A stretch of DNA of 64,000 nucleotides from Staphylotrichum longicolle (Eukaryota; Ascomycota; Sordariomycetes; Sordariales; Chaetomiaceae). Positions 30,915 to 41,233 of this stretch are shown here, piece by piece. Both the position numbers and the translations under genes were made by a program. The notes beneath the pieces are model-generated. The model saw only the letters and a program-made list of their open reading frames with translations. It had not been told where the DNA came from and searched no databases. Location of the stretch: NCBI GenBank assembly GCA_019096155.1, contig JAHCVI010000005.1, positions 258,468 through 322,467 of the forward strand, read 5' to 3'. Within the stretch, counting starts at the first letter, position 1; each line of letters begins with the position of its first letter.

Positions 30915-32276
30915 TCACTCGAAATAATCCCACCAAACTGGATGCCCTCCCAGAACCTGGATTTCGACTGTGCCATCGATCAATTTCAGTTCCCCCCCCT
31001 CCACCTTCCATCTCTCTTCGAGCTCTTGGTGCGCTGTCGACCAAGGGACAACAGTAAGTATCCACGTAGCCAGCCTATGCACTCGTGTCTCTGTCTCTAG
31101 ATCTTCACGCTCTGAGGGGAGCCTCTCCATCCTTTTCTTCCACTTCTCTTCCTCCTGTTGACGAACCTGCACCAACCTCGACTTCAGCTCCTCGTGTGTC
31201 TTCTCTGCCCTGGAAATGATCTCGGGAAGGGCATTTCCGACGTGTCCTGCCACCACGCGCATCTGTTTCAGCTGCGCTAGTTCCTCCAAAGCCTCGTGAC
31301 TGGACGCTGGTGTTGCGCCTAGCAATTTATTGAAGGCACTGAAGAGCCCTTCTGAATAGTGCAGCTCGATTTGCCCCATCTTGCTCTGCTGCTGCTTCAA
31401 GAAGATGATCTCGCTCCGTTTGATGCTAAGGTACTCCTTTATCTGCGCGACAGAGGTGAAGTAGATGGGGTGCTGGGCAAGATAGTCCTCCAAAAAGGGC
31501 TTCAGTGGAATGTGGTTTAAACCCTGCAGAACCATGGCTCGGTCTGCGTCTGGAGTTGTTTCAATGTAGAGGTCCCCTTTTTTGTCGTAGGCGCGATACA
31601 GGAGGAGGAGCAGGTCAAAGTTCTCCAAGTTCGCCGAATCGTGTCGGTAGTCTATATTGGCTAGTTCGTCTAGGTCGTTTAGGACCTGTCGCCTCGCTCT
31701 TCGCGCCGCTCGCCGACGATTGCGTTGCCTCGCCTTTTTAGTTTCTTGTTTATTGGGCGTCTTTTTTCTAGGATTGACAGACGGATATTCGGAGAGGCAT
31801 GCTTGCAATGGTCGAACACCGAAGGAGGCCGGCCTCGCGTTACCACTGCTCTTCAAGACGACGATCCGAAAATCTGGCAAAACAACTTCAACCACCGTCC
31901 GATTGGCCATCCTCTTGATGCACCGCAATCGGTGGCGTCGCAGTTTGGGCGGCACCGCTTCGATGTCGAGCTGGTAAACGCGAGCCACGAGATCAGACCG
32001 GTGGAGTTGGCAATGGTCCGTGACCTCATATATTTTGTAGTGAGGGTCTTCCCCTATTTGGCGCCCCAGTATCAGGGTCGCGTCGGGGTTGAGGCGGATA
32101 TTGCCGGAAGGGGTCTCGAGGGTGTCCTCGGAGCCTGCAGTGGTACCAGGAAATGGGCAAAAAAGCCAGTCCAAGCTGTCGTATTCTCTTGTCTCCCGGG
32201 GAAGAATCATGTTGCTGGACCAGATCGCGGCGCGGGACGGGTCCATTGAGGAATGTTGCCGCGATGTTGACGACAT
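30915..32276 (-). CDS. Unknown protein with basic central segment and C-terminal coiled coil
   Basis: 453 aa in one exon from ATG 32276; codons upstream are in frame but lack an ATG. The N-terminal part (PDATLILGRQIGEDPHYKIYEV, VARVYQLD, then FRIVVLK) looks like a compact beta-rich domain faintly reminiscent of the first lobe of a kinase-like fold, but no catalytic motif follows. Residues ~175-205 are strongly basic (KKARQRNRRRAARRARR), a probable nuclear localisation or nucleic-acid-binding segment. Residues ~285-420 are helical and charged (IKRSEIIFLKQQQSK, SRLVQVRQQEEEKWKKRMERL), a likely coiled coil. It lies between repeat copies and next to another unknown minus-strand gene, an accessory-looking setting. 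I do not recognise the family. Confidence 0.65.
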   Translation of the reverse strand: MSSTSRQHSSMDPSRAAIWSSNMILPRETREYDSLDWLFCPFPGTTAGSEDTLETPSGNIRLNPDATLILGRQIGEDPHYKIYEVTDHCQLHRSDLVARVYQLDIEAVPPKLRRHRLRCIKRMANRTVVEVVLPDFRIVVLKSSGNARPASFGVRPLQACLSEYPSVNPRKKTPNKQETKKARQRNRRRAARRARRQVLNDLDELANIDYRHDSANLENFDLLLLLYRAYDKKGDLYIETTPDADRAMVLQGLNHIPLKPFLEDYLAQHPIYFTSVAQIKEYLSIKRSEIIFLKQQQSKMGQIELHYSEGLFSAFNKLLGATPASSHEALEELAQLKQMRVVAGHVGNALPEIISRAEKTHEELKSRLVQVRQQEEEKWKKRMERLPSEREDLETETRVHRLATWILTVVPWSTAHQELEERWKVEGGELKLIDGTVEIQVLGGHPVWWDYFE

Positions 32277-33558
32277 GGCGTTGTCGGGCTGACTGATGAA
32301 AAAGCTTGTTATGAGCAATACTGCGCAGTAGAGCACATTGGGCTGCTGATGAGGGGTTACTTTGGTGCCGGGGTAGGCCGGCTCCTGAGCCTGTGTGGGA
32401 TTGGGGGTCCTCTGGCTCGTCAGCCCCGCGCCTGGCCTGATAGTGCTCCTTGTAGCTGGAACAACTCAGCCTCAGAACTGGCTGAGGAAACTGGCCCTCT
32501 GGGTCCCGACAAGGAGACGCCTTTACTGCCCTCTGGCTCTGTTTTGTTGGTGGCTTGTTTCTTAACCTTGCATCTCCACCACATGGGCGAGGGCCATTTT
32601 CTCGGGTGGTTGAAGACGCATTTCGCAACACTTGGAACCCACGATGAACCCCAACTAAGCTCCAATTGCAAAATAACCTTCCCATCTCCTGACCTGGAGG
32701 TTGACGCCCGGTGTCTTTTCCCGTCTTTCGGAACTTACCACAGACTCCAATTGCGAAAATGGCCCTCCCCTCCCTAAGCTTGGTGAGCGCTGTTGATGTC
32801 GGTCGATCCCGCCACTGGGGCATCTACCGAGTTCTGATGGCAGAAATGGCCCTCCTATCTCCTGACTCGGGCGACAACGCCCGTTTTGGTTCTTGTAGAT
32901 ATTTCATGCCGTGCATTTTGAACCTCGACCATGAATAGGTATCCTTCGCCATGACTGATGACATGTGCGTACAACGCCCCTCTCTCTCAGTCCGCCTCTC
33001 GCACTCAAAAGGGCAAGCGCAAACACACACTTACTCAAGAAGCCTGAGGACCATGAGCTCTCAAGGAAAACCAGAGCAAACTGGGAATGATTGCGGAGGT
33101 ATGTTGGCCGGAGTGCCCTGCCAACACTCGCACCCGAAACCGTGAACGTGGGGCTGACATCCATCACCTAGAGGCCTATAGCCCCTTGCAAAGGTGGTTG
33201 ACACAGTCCGTCAAACAAGATCCGTGGGTTGGAATCCACTTGCTTGATCTCGGCGAGAGCAGGACTCTCCCTACCAGGGGTCACGAGGGGTACGAGAAGG
33301 ACATGGACGGGGACAGTATGCGGGTTGAACTTGGGTCAGTGGTGGACAAGGACGAATGTCAAAGGAACGCACGGCGAATCAAGGGTGCGGAGGAGGTATG
33401 TAGGCAATAAATAGAGGGCTTCCAATGTGAGGTCGGTTGCTTTCTCAAGGTCAACGTGAATGTTTCCGGTGATATTAGCCGCCCGTGGCATGATGGGACT
33501 CAAGAAGGTCATTGTAGAGCTAGTTACCGTATAATCTCTTGGTACCTAGCACCCCGTT
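32277..33558. other. Intergenic with a dispersed-repeat copy
   Basis: 1.3 kb upstream of the unknown minus-strand gene. Two short sequences around AAATGGCCCTCC (near 32757 and 32845) recur in similar surroundings. Repeat copy 2 begins at 33312. No coding sequence convinces me. Confidence 0.4.
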
Positions 33559-33680
33559 CTAAAGCGAGGCTAATTCCAGCTGTGGCGACCGGCGGCCTTC
33601 GGCTTCGTCATTACTCTCCTTGCGACGCATCCCGTTCACCACCCTCGGTCGGAGGACAAGTTCTCCGTGCTCATTTTCCC
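33312..33680. repeat. Dispersed repeat, copy 2
   Basis: Better-kept partner of the copy at 28046-28470. Its right part overlaps the C-terminal codons of the minus-strand ORF 33559-34047, so the repeat includes a piece of gene and its 3' flank rather than a pure non-coding element. Confidence 0.75.
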
Positions 33681-34047
33681 CAGCAAACACACTTATGTAC
33701 TCTGGGTTGAAGCCGACGTCCTCGAAACGGAGGCGGTGGTTGAGGTAAAAGAAGATTGCCTCCAACGTCCCGTCCTTATTCCAATGGCAAATGGGCCGAA
33801 AATCCTCACGGATCGCTTCAGTTGAGCCAAAGATCTCGTTGCTGACCAGCTTGGCGATGACCAGAGCGGTGGGCTTGAGTGCGTTGAGGGGATGCTGACG
33901 AGTGTAGAGGTCCTCGAACTTGCCTGGGTTTGTGACAGGCTTGATGGATGGATGAAAACGGTGAAGAATACGGAGCGGGATGGAGAGTTTGATCCTGACT
34001 GGCACCTCGAGATCTAACTCCAAAGGGGGATCGAAGTGGAACGCCAT
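33559..34047 (-). CDS. Unknown 162-aa protein, C-terminus within a repeated segment
   Basis: One exon from ATG 34047. The sequence looks like a folded domain: DPPLELDLEVPVRIKLSIPL, then KPTALVIAKLVSNEIFGST and FRPICHWNKDGTLEAIFFYL. It has no signal peptide, membrane segment or catalytic motif I recognise. The last ~35 residues (ELVLRPRVVNGMRRKES..) are coded inside repeat copy 2 and have a decayed counterpart at 28323-28440. This suggests a small gene family, one member of which survives here only as a fragment. Function unknown; it might be a domain fragment of a longer gene. Confidence 0.5.
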   Translation of the reverse strand: MAFHFDPPLELDLEVPVRIKLSIPLRILHRFHPSIKPVTNPGKFEDLYTRQHPLNALKPTALVIAKLVSNEIFGSTEAIREDFRPICHWNKDGTLEAIFFYLNHRLRFEDVGFNPEYISVFAGENEHGELVLRPRVVNGMRRKESNDEAEGRRSPQLELASL

Positions 34048-34638
34048 GTTGGTGAGAGGAGATGGAACTGACAGTACTGGATTGTTTTGAAATGAACAAA
34101 CTCAAGTTGTGGGGGTCAACGGTCTCGCCTGGGACTTCTTCATAGCGATATAGAGATCACGAATTTGTAGTTTGCGCCCTGTTGGGCTCGGGGTCATGCA
34201 AGGGCGCGCCTAGTCAGGACATGTCAGACAAGGCATCTGGGCACGTGGCTGTCAGATCATCGTTCCATTGAACAACGTTTTTGAACCGATCCCAACCGCC
34301 AAACGGCTGTGCCACAAATCCGTCAAAAACAGCCAACCAGCAGCCGGAAGCGCTCCGAGAGTCCCGAGCAGGTGTTCCTTTGGTAGTTCATCTTCTGCAT
34401 AGCAAACAATTCAAATGATGGGGACTCTTTCAATCTCCCGCACATCAGCCTCTCACTCAGCTAACTGCCCTGCTCTATCATGCGTGATCACGCCCGTAGC
34501 CAACACAGACAGCACTCCTGGTCCTAGGCATACCATTATCCATTGACTTGAGTCTTCAGCAGCTCCACCATTTATCCTCCACACAGTTCCACTGATTATA
34601 GTCTCTCAATATCTAGAGCTGCATACCCTAGCTCTAGT
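34048..34638. other. Intergenic, no gene seen
   Basis: Promoter of the 162-aa gene and 3' flank of the oxidoreductase gene. Nothing else recognised. Confidence 0.4.
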
Positions 34639-35931
34639 TTACCCCGGAACCTTCAGGATGTCATCAACATAAACAACCTGACCGGTGGCAATCGACTTGT
34701 TGGCCGCAATTCCCGTCAGTATCGACGCTGCCCCATCAATGTGGCTCGCCGCGCGCATGTACTCGTCCGTGACGGGCTCCCCAAACAGATCCTGCAGCAG
34801 CACACTGTCGCCGCCCCCGTGGGCCCCCTTGCTCGTCTCAATCTCCACCTCCCTCGGCGGCTCAAACAGCGGCCGCACCAAAATAGTCCTCTTCTCAATC
34901 GACCCTTCCAACGACTGGTCGCCTCCGGAATTGACGTAGCTGTTCTCCACCACCTCCATCTCGATCCTGCCCCCCGTGCCGTTGAAGTTGACCCGGAACC
35001 CCTCCCACGGCGCGTACGCCGTCAGCGAGTAGGTCATGACGGCGCCGTTGCGGTACCGCACCAGCACGTTCATGGTGTCCTCGATGCTGATGCCGTCGCC
35101 AAAGACGCTCTGGTCGCGGTAGTAGCCGTCCTCGTGCTCGGCGTCGAGGTACAGCGCCTTGAGCGTGGGGATGGTCTCGAGGTCGAGCGCGAAGGGGTCC
35201 CTCTTCGCCACCTCGCTCCCGCGCGTGCGGTTGTAGAACTCGGTCACCCCCCGCCGCTCGGCGTTTTCCTTGCCGTAGAACTTGAGGTCGCCCTGGGCGT
35301 AGACGGACAGCGGGCGCGTCTGCAGCCAAAAGTTGACCAGGTCGAAGTGGTGCGTCGACTTGTGCACCAGCAGCCCGCCGCTGTTCTTCTTGTCGCGGTG
35401 CCACCGCCGGAAGTAGTCGGCGCCGTGCGACGTGTTGAGAAGCCACTCGAAGTGGACCGAGGTGACGGTGCCGATGGCGCCGGACCGGAGCAGCTCGAAG
35501 ATCTTGGTGTTGTGCGGAGCGTAGCGGTAGTTGAAGGTGACGCGCACGGAGCGGTTGGTGCGGTCGACGGCCGAGAAGATGTCCAGGCAGCGCGGAGCGT
35601 CGATGGTCATGGGCTTTTCCGTCACAACGTTGCAGCCGAGCTCGAGCGCCCGGACGATGTACGTGTTGTGCGTGCGGTCGATGGTGGTGACGATGACCTC
35701 GTCGGGCTTGGTGGTGGCGATCATCTTGTCGAAGTCGGCGGCGCGAAAGGTTGGAACGGCGGCATGGCCCAGAGCGGTCAGCCTGCTGTTGGCGTAGTCC
35801 ATGCGAGTCTGGTTGGTGTCGCAGAGCGCCACGATGCAGGACGTGGTGTTGTAGTCGGTTGCGATGGCCGTGTAGAAGAAGCTCGATCGCCCTCCGGCGC
35901 CCACAAGGGCGTAGCGTTTCTTGGTGGCCAT
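34639..35931 (-). CDS. Gfo/Idh/MocA-type NAD(P)-dependent oxidoreductase
   Basis: 430 aa, one exon, from ATG 35931 (an in-frame TTG lies just upstream). The N-terminal Rossmann fold shows YALVGAGGRSSFF at residues 6-18 and the acidic strand end ALCDTN. The family EKP motif (VVTEKPMTIDAP) supplies the lysine that usually contacts cofactor and substrate. The substrate domain follows with GTVTSVHFEW and GGLLVHKSTHHFDLVNFW, where the His-Asp pair is the typical catalytic neighbourhood. Length is somewhat above the usual 350-400. Members oxidise sugars, inositols or related polyols or reduce their keto forms; the exact substrate is open. Divergent from the Dal5-type permease with a shared ~1-kb promoter, which hints at joint use. 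Confidence 0.9.
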   Translation of the reverse strand: MATKKRYALVGAGGRSSFFYTAIATDYNTTSCIVALCDTNQTRMDYANSRLTALGHAAVPTFRAADFDKMIATTKPDEVIVTTIDRTHNTYIVRALELGCNVVTEKPMTIDAPRCLDIFSAVDRTNRSVRVTFNYRYAPHNTKIFELLRSGAIGTVTSVHFEWLLNTSHGADYFRRWHRDKKNSGGLLVHKSTHHFDLVNFWLQTRPLSVYAQGDLKFYGKENAERRGVTEFYNRTRGSEVAKRDPFALDLETIPTLKALYLDAEHEDGYYRDQSVFGDGISIEDTMNVLVRYRNGAVMTYSLTAYAPWEGFRVNFNGTGGRIEMEVVENSYVNSGGDQSLEGSIEKRTILVRPLFEPPREVEIETSKGAHGGGDSVLLQDLFGEPVTDEYMRAASHIDGAASILTGIAANKSIATGQVVYVDDILKVPG

Positions 35932-36928
35932 GGCGGGCAACGTCGAGCTCTGTCTCGGTGATTCAGAGACACCAGTCTTGGAATAGACAGCCCAGAGGAA
36001 GTCAACTTGAGGTCAAGTGAGATCAACTCAGTCGCATCTCTTTAGTACCTCTTAGTCAGTCCAAGCCCAAGGACTCATGTTCCTCAAAGACGAGACATGA
36101 CGCCGTGGCCCGCGACATCGCGAAGTGGCACGGCTGTTGTCAAATCAGGCTTGTCTCGGCCGAAGATGTCCCATCGCCCGAAGCTTAGCCTGAACGTGGC
36201 AGATGGAGCTCACCATTGGATCCTGCATCCTTCGTGCCACCAACAAGGGCGGGGAAGTGCCGCCCGTTTGCGGGGTGAGAGCGGGACAGCCGTTGGGGAA
36301 GCTTATCCGGGTGGTGGCAGCCCCACGGCCCCAGATGTTTATGTTTTCAAACTGCCAGTTGCCGTCGATCGTCACATTCGTAACGCTTCCCAACTCGCGG
36401 GTCATGAGGGTCGATCCCATCCGAGACCAGTTAGAATGGGTGCATCCTCGATGCTTCCTTCGTGCATTCAGCCGGAATTATTCCCCCAATTACTTCACTT
36501 ACACGGGCAGGGATGAGCAACAACAACCATCGGCGTTTATCGCCAGCCGGCAGGCTGTATACGGGACAGCACACGGGTGGAAGGGCAAACATGCAAGCAC
36601 CTGGGCCGGGACTACGTAGTGCATCCTGGTGGCCTCTTGGCTTTCGAGCTTCCCTGTGAGTAATGAGTGACCGTGCGGTCCGCGGTGGCACGGGGCCATG
36701 GACAGAGAGTCTTTGACAGCGTCTCGGCCTAAAAGAGAGCGATGATCATGGAGCTGTCCGGGTTCTCGGCTCTCAGGCACTGTGTCGTGTCGTCGTCTCG
36801 TGGTGGCTGTCGTCGACTCTTAATATCTGAAAGGATCCACGTCCACGGCGGCGGATCCAATTTTGTTCCTACAGCTGTGATCACCCTGCTTGAACGCTTC
36901 TGGTCCTGAGAGGGATCTGTCCTGTAAG
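35932..36928. promoter_or_regulatory. Bidirectional promoter between oxidoreductase and permease genes
   Basis: 997 bp between two divergent ATGs, so both promoters lie here. The minus strand also carries a coding-looking open stretch (36235-36440, with SVTNVTIDGNWQFENINIW) followed by a GTGAGC donor-like site; too incomplete to call a gene. Confidence 0.5.
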
Positions 36929-38799
36929 ATGGCTGCAGACAAGGAGACACAAGTCTCACCGGGCGGCGACGAGATCACATCTGCCCCCCATCCCAACTCC
37001 CCTCCCAAAGCCGAACTCCGCGACAAGGCCACTGTCTTTCTTGAGGCTCACAGCGCGGACGACAACTCGTTCACCTACGAAGAAGAGCGCGCCGTACTCC
37101 GCCGGATCGACTTTCGCCTCCTCCCCCTCCTCCTCGGCGCCTACTTTTTCCAACAGCTTGACAAGAGCTCTCTCAGGTAGGTTCCATCCAACTCTGTCTC
37201 CCCCGATGTCTCATATCCACAACCAACTCACACTGTTAACTCGCAGCTATGTCTCCATCTTCGGCATCTCGACAGACGCCCACCTCGTGGGCAAGCAATA
37301 CTCGTGGCTCGGCTCGATTCTCTACCTCGCGCAGCTCGTCATGCAACCCCTGGCGGCGTACCTCCTCGTCAAGCTGCCCACGGGCAAGGTCATTGGCGGA
37401 GCCATCTTCCTCTGGGGCGCGTCGCTGGCCATCATGTCGGCGTGCACCAACTTCGCCTCCCTCTTGGGCCTGCGCTTCCTGCTGGGCTCGTTCGAGGCCA
37501 TGATCGCGCCCAGTTGCGTGGCCGTCACGCAGATGTGGTGGCGGCGCAGCGAGCAGACGCTGCGCACGAGTTACTGGAACGCCATGAACGGGATCACGGC
37601 GATTGTGGGGAGCTTGTTTACGTACGGGCTGGGCCACATTGAGAGCAAGGTCATGTTCAAGTACCAGATTATTTTCTTGTTCTGTGGGTTGTTGACGGTG
37701 GTGTATTCGGCGGTGGTGTTGGTGTTGATGCCGGATTCGCCGATGGAGGCCAAGTACCTGCGCGAGAGGGAGAAAGTGATTGCGGTGGAGCGGCTGAGGG
37801 CAAACCAGATGGGAGTCGCGAGCAGGGAGTGGCGGTGGGACCATGTGTGGGAGACGCTGTTGGATCTGAAGACGTGGTGTTGGTTCGTGGCGATTGTGGC
37901 CATCTCGTGAGTGTCATCCTCCCTGGTCTTTTTGAGGCATGATGCTGATACCGGCGTAGGATCTCGAGCGGTGGCATCTCAACCTTTGGCAGTCTCATTG
38001 TCAAGGACTTTGGCTACACCAACTTCGAGGCTATTCTGTTCAACATCCCGTTTGGGGCTATCCAGTTCTTCGTAATTATTGGGTCGGCCTGGGCAGCGAC
38101 GCACTGGCAGCGGAAGGGCCTGACCATTGCGGCGGTCAGCGTCCTGCCTGTCGTCGGCACCATCCTCATGCTGACGGTTCCTCGGACGCCGGGCAACAAG
38201 GGAGTTTTGCTGTTTGGGTACTACCTAGTGGGTTGCCGTGATATTCTTTCGTGTATCTGGGGACCTACTAACGGCCGTGTAGGTGTCTTGTCTGGCTGCC
38301 ATCACGCCCCTGATCTATGCGTGGCAGGCCCAGAACACGGGCGGCGACACCAAGAAGAAGTGCACGTCGGCCATGGTCTTCATTGGCATGTGCACCGGCA
38401 ACGTCATTGGGCCGCTGCTCTATGACGAGAGGCAGGCACCCCTGTACCGGCCGGGACTCATTGCCAATCTCATCATGTTCGCGTTGGTTGGCGGCATCTC
38501 TGCGTGGGTTTTCCGTTGCCAAAAGTCATTGATCATACCGAATGCTAATGCTAACCATTGCCAGGCTCATCCCGTTTTACCTCATGTATCTCAACCACCG
38601 GCACGCCAAGCGTCGCGAGGAACTGGGCAAGAGTGCCGTGCTTGTGGACGAGTCGATGATGGGAAAGAATCAGATGGAGGAGGGCAAGGCGGTGGAGCTC
38701 GAAGAGGGCGCCAACCGACGGCAAAAGGCACTCGAGGAGGACAACGCGCTGCGGGACATGACAGACCTGCAGAACGAGGACTTTATTTATGTGCTGTAG
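36929..38799 (+). CDS. MFS permease, Dal5/anion:cation symporter family
   Basis: Predicted 543 aa, 12 expected spans. Exons 36929-37176, 37247-37906, 37960-38227, 38283-38503, 38565-38799; introns 70, 53, 55 and 61 nt, with GTAGGT, GTGAGT and GTGGGT donors and clear CTAAC branch sites in the last two. Family pattern: RRIDFRLLPLLLGAYFFQQLDKSSL before span 1, then YVSIFGISTDAHLVGKQYSWLGSI, the LGLRFLLGSFEAMIAPSCV stretch, MWWRRSEQTLRTSYWNAMNG and MPDSPMEAKYL. Relatives carry allantoate, nicotinate, pantothenate and other organic anions; the substrate here is unknown. The tail is acidic and cytosolic. The divergent neighbour is a Gfo/Idh/MocA oxidoreductase. Confidence 0.92.
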
Positions 38800-39871
38800 G
38801 CTGAGTAATCGCCGAGTGGAGGGGACATTCAGGAGTCAAGGGTCAAGAAAGGAAAGCAACCAAGTTGCTGTTTGCCGTGCTAGGCCAAGCGCGTAGTCAT
38901 CAAGGCAATTCCATGACTCTCCAGGAACTTGAAATCCTGTCCCAGCTGAACAGGTCTAGTAGAAGTGGATTGGCATGTTTCCGGCTGGTGTGATTCAGGC
39001 CTCGAGGACAAATAACCCCCTGAATCAGGGTTAGGGCTGACCACCTGCTTGACACCAATCCAAACAGGGACCCTGTCCCTGATCCTTCTTCCCCTCTTTT
39101 CCTTTCTCGCCTCGCCTGCAAAGTCCATCCTTCTGCTGACATCGACGGAGCAAACGGTTACGATGCACCCAATCTCTTGCTGCGCTGCAGCCTGGATGGC
39201 AGCCTGTTGATGGGGCGCGCCACTTTTTTTTTTTTTTTTTTTTTTTGCCTTTTTTCCTCGACTGCTGTGCTCTCAGCCTCATGCATGTGGTCCTGTGAAC
39301 AGGTTGGCGGTCAGCCTGCACGGTTGCACCAATTGCACACTGACTGTGCCGCGCGGGTCAGCTGCAGGAGGCCTTCGGGTCAAACTCCGGACGACCGAGT
39401 CAGGCGACAGACGACAGACGACGCTTCATTCTATGGTTCCAACTTCGAGGGCAGCATCTGTCTCAGAGCAAGACCTCTTCAGGTTACCGTTTCTGGCGGC
39501 GCAACGTCGCAGCAATCGTCGAAACTCTCGTTCACAATCGACAATCGACAATCAACAAGGATCACGGCAGACCCCTCTCGGCGGTGAGACGCGTGGCGGC
39601 GCAACCCCCCACTCCGACCCGAACTGAACTTCGCAAACCTCGAGCCTCTGGCCGGACCAGAGGACACCACCGTCCAGCGCCATGAAGTCGCCCCTCTACG
39701 CGCGTCCCGCTGTCTCAGCGACATGGAAGACCGCTGGATCCCCTACTCGTCGCTCTGGTGGCGCTTCTGGACCCGCGCATCCCCGTCGGCGAGCGCTACC
39801 AAGAAGGGGCCTTCACCGGCTACTCCAACGGCGAAGACGACGACGACGACGACGACGCCGACCCCAGCACC
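38800..39871. other. Intergenic and unresolved 5' region of the SRR1-like gene
   Basis: Contains an uninterrupted run of 23 T (39224-39246) and the likely promoter of the SRR1-like gene. From 39686 the frame of that gene is already open and looks coding (VGERYQEGAFTGYSNGED), but it has no in-frame ATG; ATGs at 39682 and 39723 are in the two other frames. Confidence 0.45.
39224..39246. repeat. Poly-T homopolymer, 23 nt
   Basis: Uninterrupted T run following GCGCGCCAC. Prone to length errors; may be a nucleosome-depleting promoter element. Confidence 0.95.
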
Positions 39872-41233
39872 ATGCCCGCCCTCGACATCCGCCGCATGCT
39901 CGCCAACCCCGTCATCCGCAAGCTCTACAAGAAGCTCCCCTACATCGACGTCGTCCCCATCGTCCGCCCCTGGGACACCATGCCCCCCGAACAGCACGCC
40001 GACCGCACCCAGTTCGTCACCGACTCCACCCTCGCCGCCTACCACGCCGGCAAGGCCCTCTACCCGCGCGCGACCATCCTGCAGATCGAGTCGCAGCTCG
40101 ACGCCGCCGCCGCTAAGCTCGCCCGCCGCCGCCGCGGCCTGCTCCGCCTGCCCCTCCCCCGCCTGCGCCAGCGCCTCTTCTCCCACTGCGAGGCGCCCCA
40201 GACCGCCTTCCTCTCCTTCCCCGCCTACGACGCCGTCACCACCCACGTCTCGACCTGGTCGCCCGGCGCGGCCCTCACCCTCTCGGACGGCGCCACCGTG
40301 TACACGCCCGGCCGGTCGCAGGTCGAGTTCCGCACCATCCAGGAGCTGACGCAGCCCGAGCCGGTGGCCGCGGGGCAGGCCGAGCAGTTCGTGCCGGACT
40401 CGTGGCTGCCGAGCGTCGGGTACCAGCCCATCATGGTCGGGCGGCGGATGCACCCGCAGGATATGTGGGTCGTATTTGGGGAGGAGGAGGAGCAGCTCGG
40501 CGTGGCCGGCCTGGAGGGGGGGTTGGGGGAAAATAGGGCGCGGGTGGAGGCGAGTGGGGAGTGGAGGGCATTGAAGGAGGCGGTTGCTGGAAACACAAGA
40601 GTACTGGGGGAAGTGGATAAGATTGTGTTTTTCTATGGGAATGGGATGAGTGATGACTGTGACTACTGCAAGAGGGCCATGTTCTTATTTGCCGTGGCGG
40701 TGTGTTTGCGGGACTGGATCAAGGAGATGCGCGGGGGTGCTGCCGGGCCGACGATACCCATCTTCATGCCTGCGTTTGACACGCTGCGGCGGTGGAACCC
40801 GGCCGAGGAGGAGTTTTTGGCAAACAACGGCGTCGAGTTTGTCGAATCCAACGGGGAGCTGTTTCTCAAGATCGACGAGCGGACGGCCGTCATGTCGTAC
40901 CGGAACTGGAACCCGGTCAAGCAGGTCGTCGCCGACCTCGCGAAGCCCGCGCTGATGATCTGCCGCCCCGTGTCGGACGATCCCGAGGACGACTTTGCGT
41001 GGAAGGAGGAGGAGAACGACGACGGGGAGACGATTCGTGTCCCGACGGTTCGGTCGAGGTTCCTGGAGCCGTCGACCATCGTGGTGGATCCGGATTCGCC
41101 GCGGGTCAGGGAGCTGGTGAAGGACTACGACGAGTTTGAGCTGCCTGAACTGCCGCAGGGGGCGGTGGACAAGGAGGTTTTGAGCGTGTATATGCGCAAG
41201 GCTGACGCATCGACAAAGGCGGAATACTGGTGA
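39872..41233 (+). CDS. SRR1-like domain protein, N-terminus unresolved
   Basis: 453 aa from the first in-frame ATG (MPALDIRRML), single exon. The second half has SRR1-domain character: VDKIVFFYGNGMSDDCDYC, then IPIFMPAFDTLRRWNPAEEEFLANNGVEFVES, and SYRNWNPVKQVVADLAKPALMI. In plants and mammals SRR1 proteins affect clock or haem regulation, but the biochemical role in fungi is not established. The C-terminus is acidic. The frame is open ~60 codons further upstream through a (GAC)n run coding poly-Asp without any ATG. Either a small upstream exon, or a one-base error connecting the ATG at 39723 (MEDRWIPYSS) to this frame, is likely. Confidence 0.75.
   Translation: MPALDIRRMLANPVIRKLYKKLPYIDVVPIVRPWDTMPPEQHADRTQFVTDSTLAAYHAGKALYPRATILQIESQLDAAAAKLARRRRGLLRLPLPRLRQRLFSHCEAPQTAFLSFPAYDAVTTHVSTWSPGAALTLSDGATVYTPGRSQVEFRTIQELTQPEPVAAGQAEQFVPDSWLPSVGYQPIMVGRRMHPQDMWVVFGEEEEQLGVAGLEGGLGENRARVEASGEWRALKEAVAGNTRVLGEVDKIVFFYGNGMSDDCDYCKRAMFLFAVAVCLRDWIKEMRGGAAGPTIPIFMPAFDTLRRWNPAEEEFLANNGVEFVESNGELFLKIDERTAVMSYRNWNPVKQVVADLAKPALMICRPVSDDPEDDFAWKEEENDDGETIRVPTVRSRFLEPSTIVVDPDSPRVRELVKDYDEFELPELPQGAVDKEVLSVYMRKADASTKAEYW

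Noticed and set aside
30915..32276. Protein-kinase call for the N-terminal part of the 453-aa protein
   Set aside because: The LGRQIG..YKIYEV stretch is only superficially like a kinase lobe; no HRD or DFG-type motif follows.
34741..35961. Plus-strand open frame of ~400 codons
   Set aside because: Antisense to the Gfo/Idh/MocA oxidoreductase; its sequence is low-complexity His/Val/Arg with no domain.
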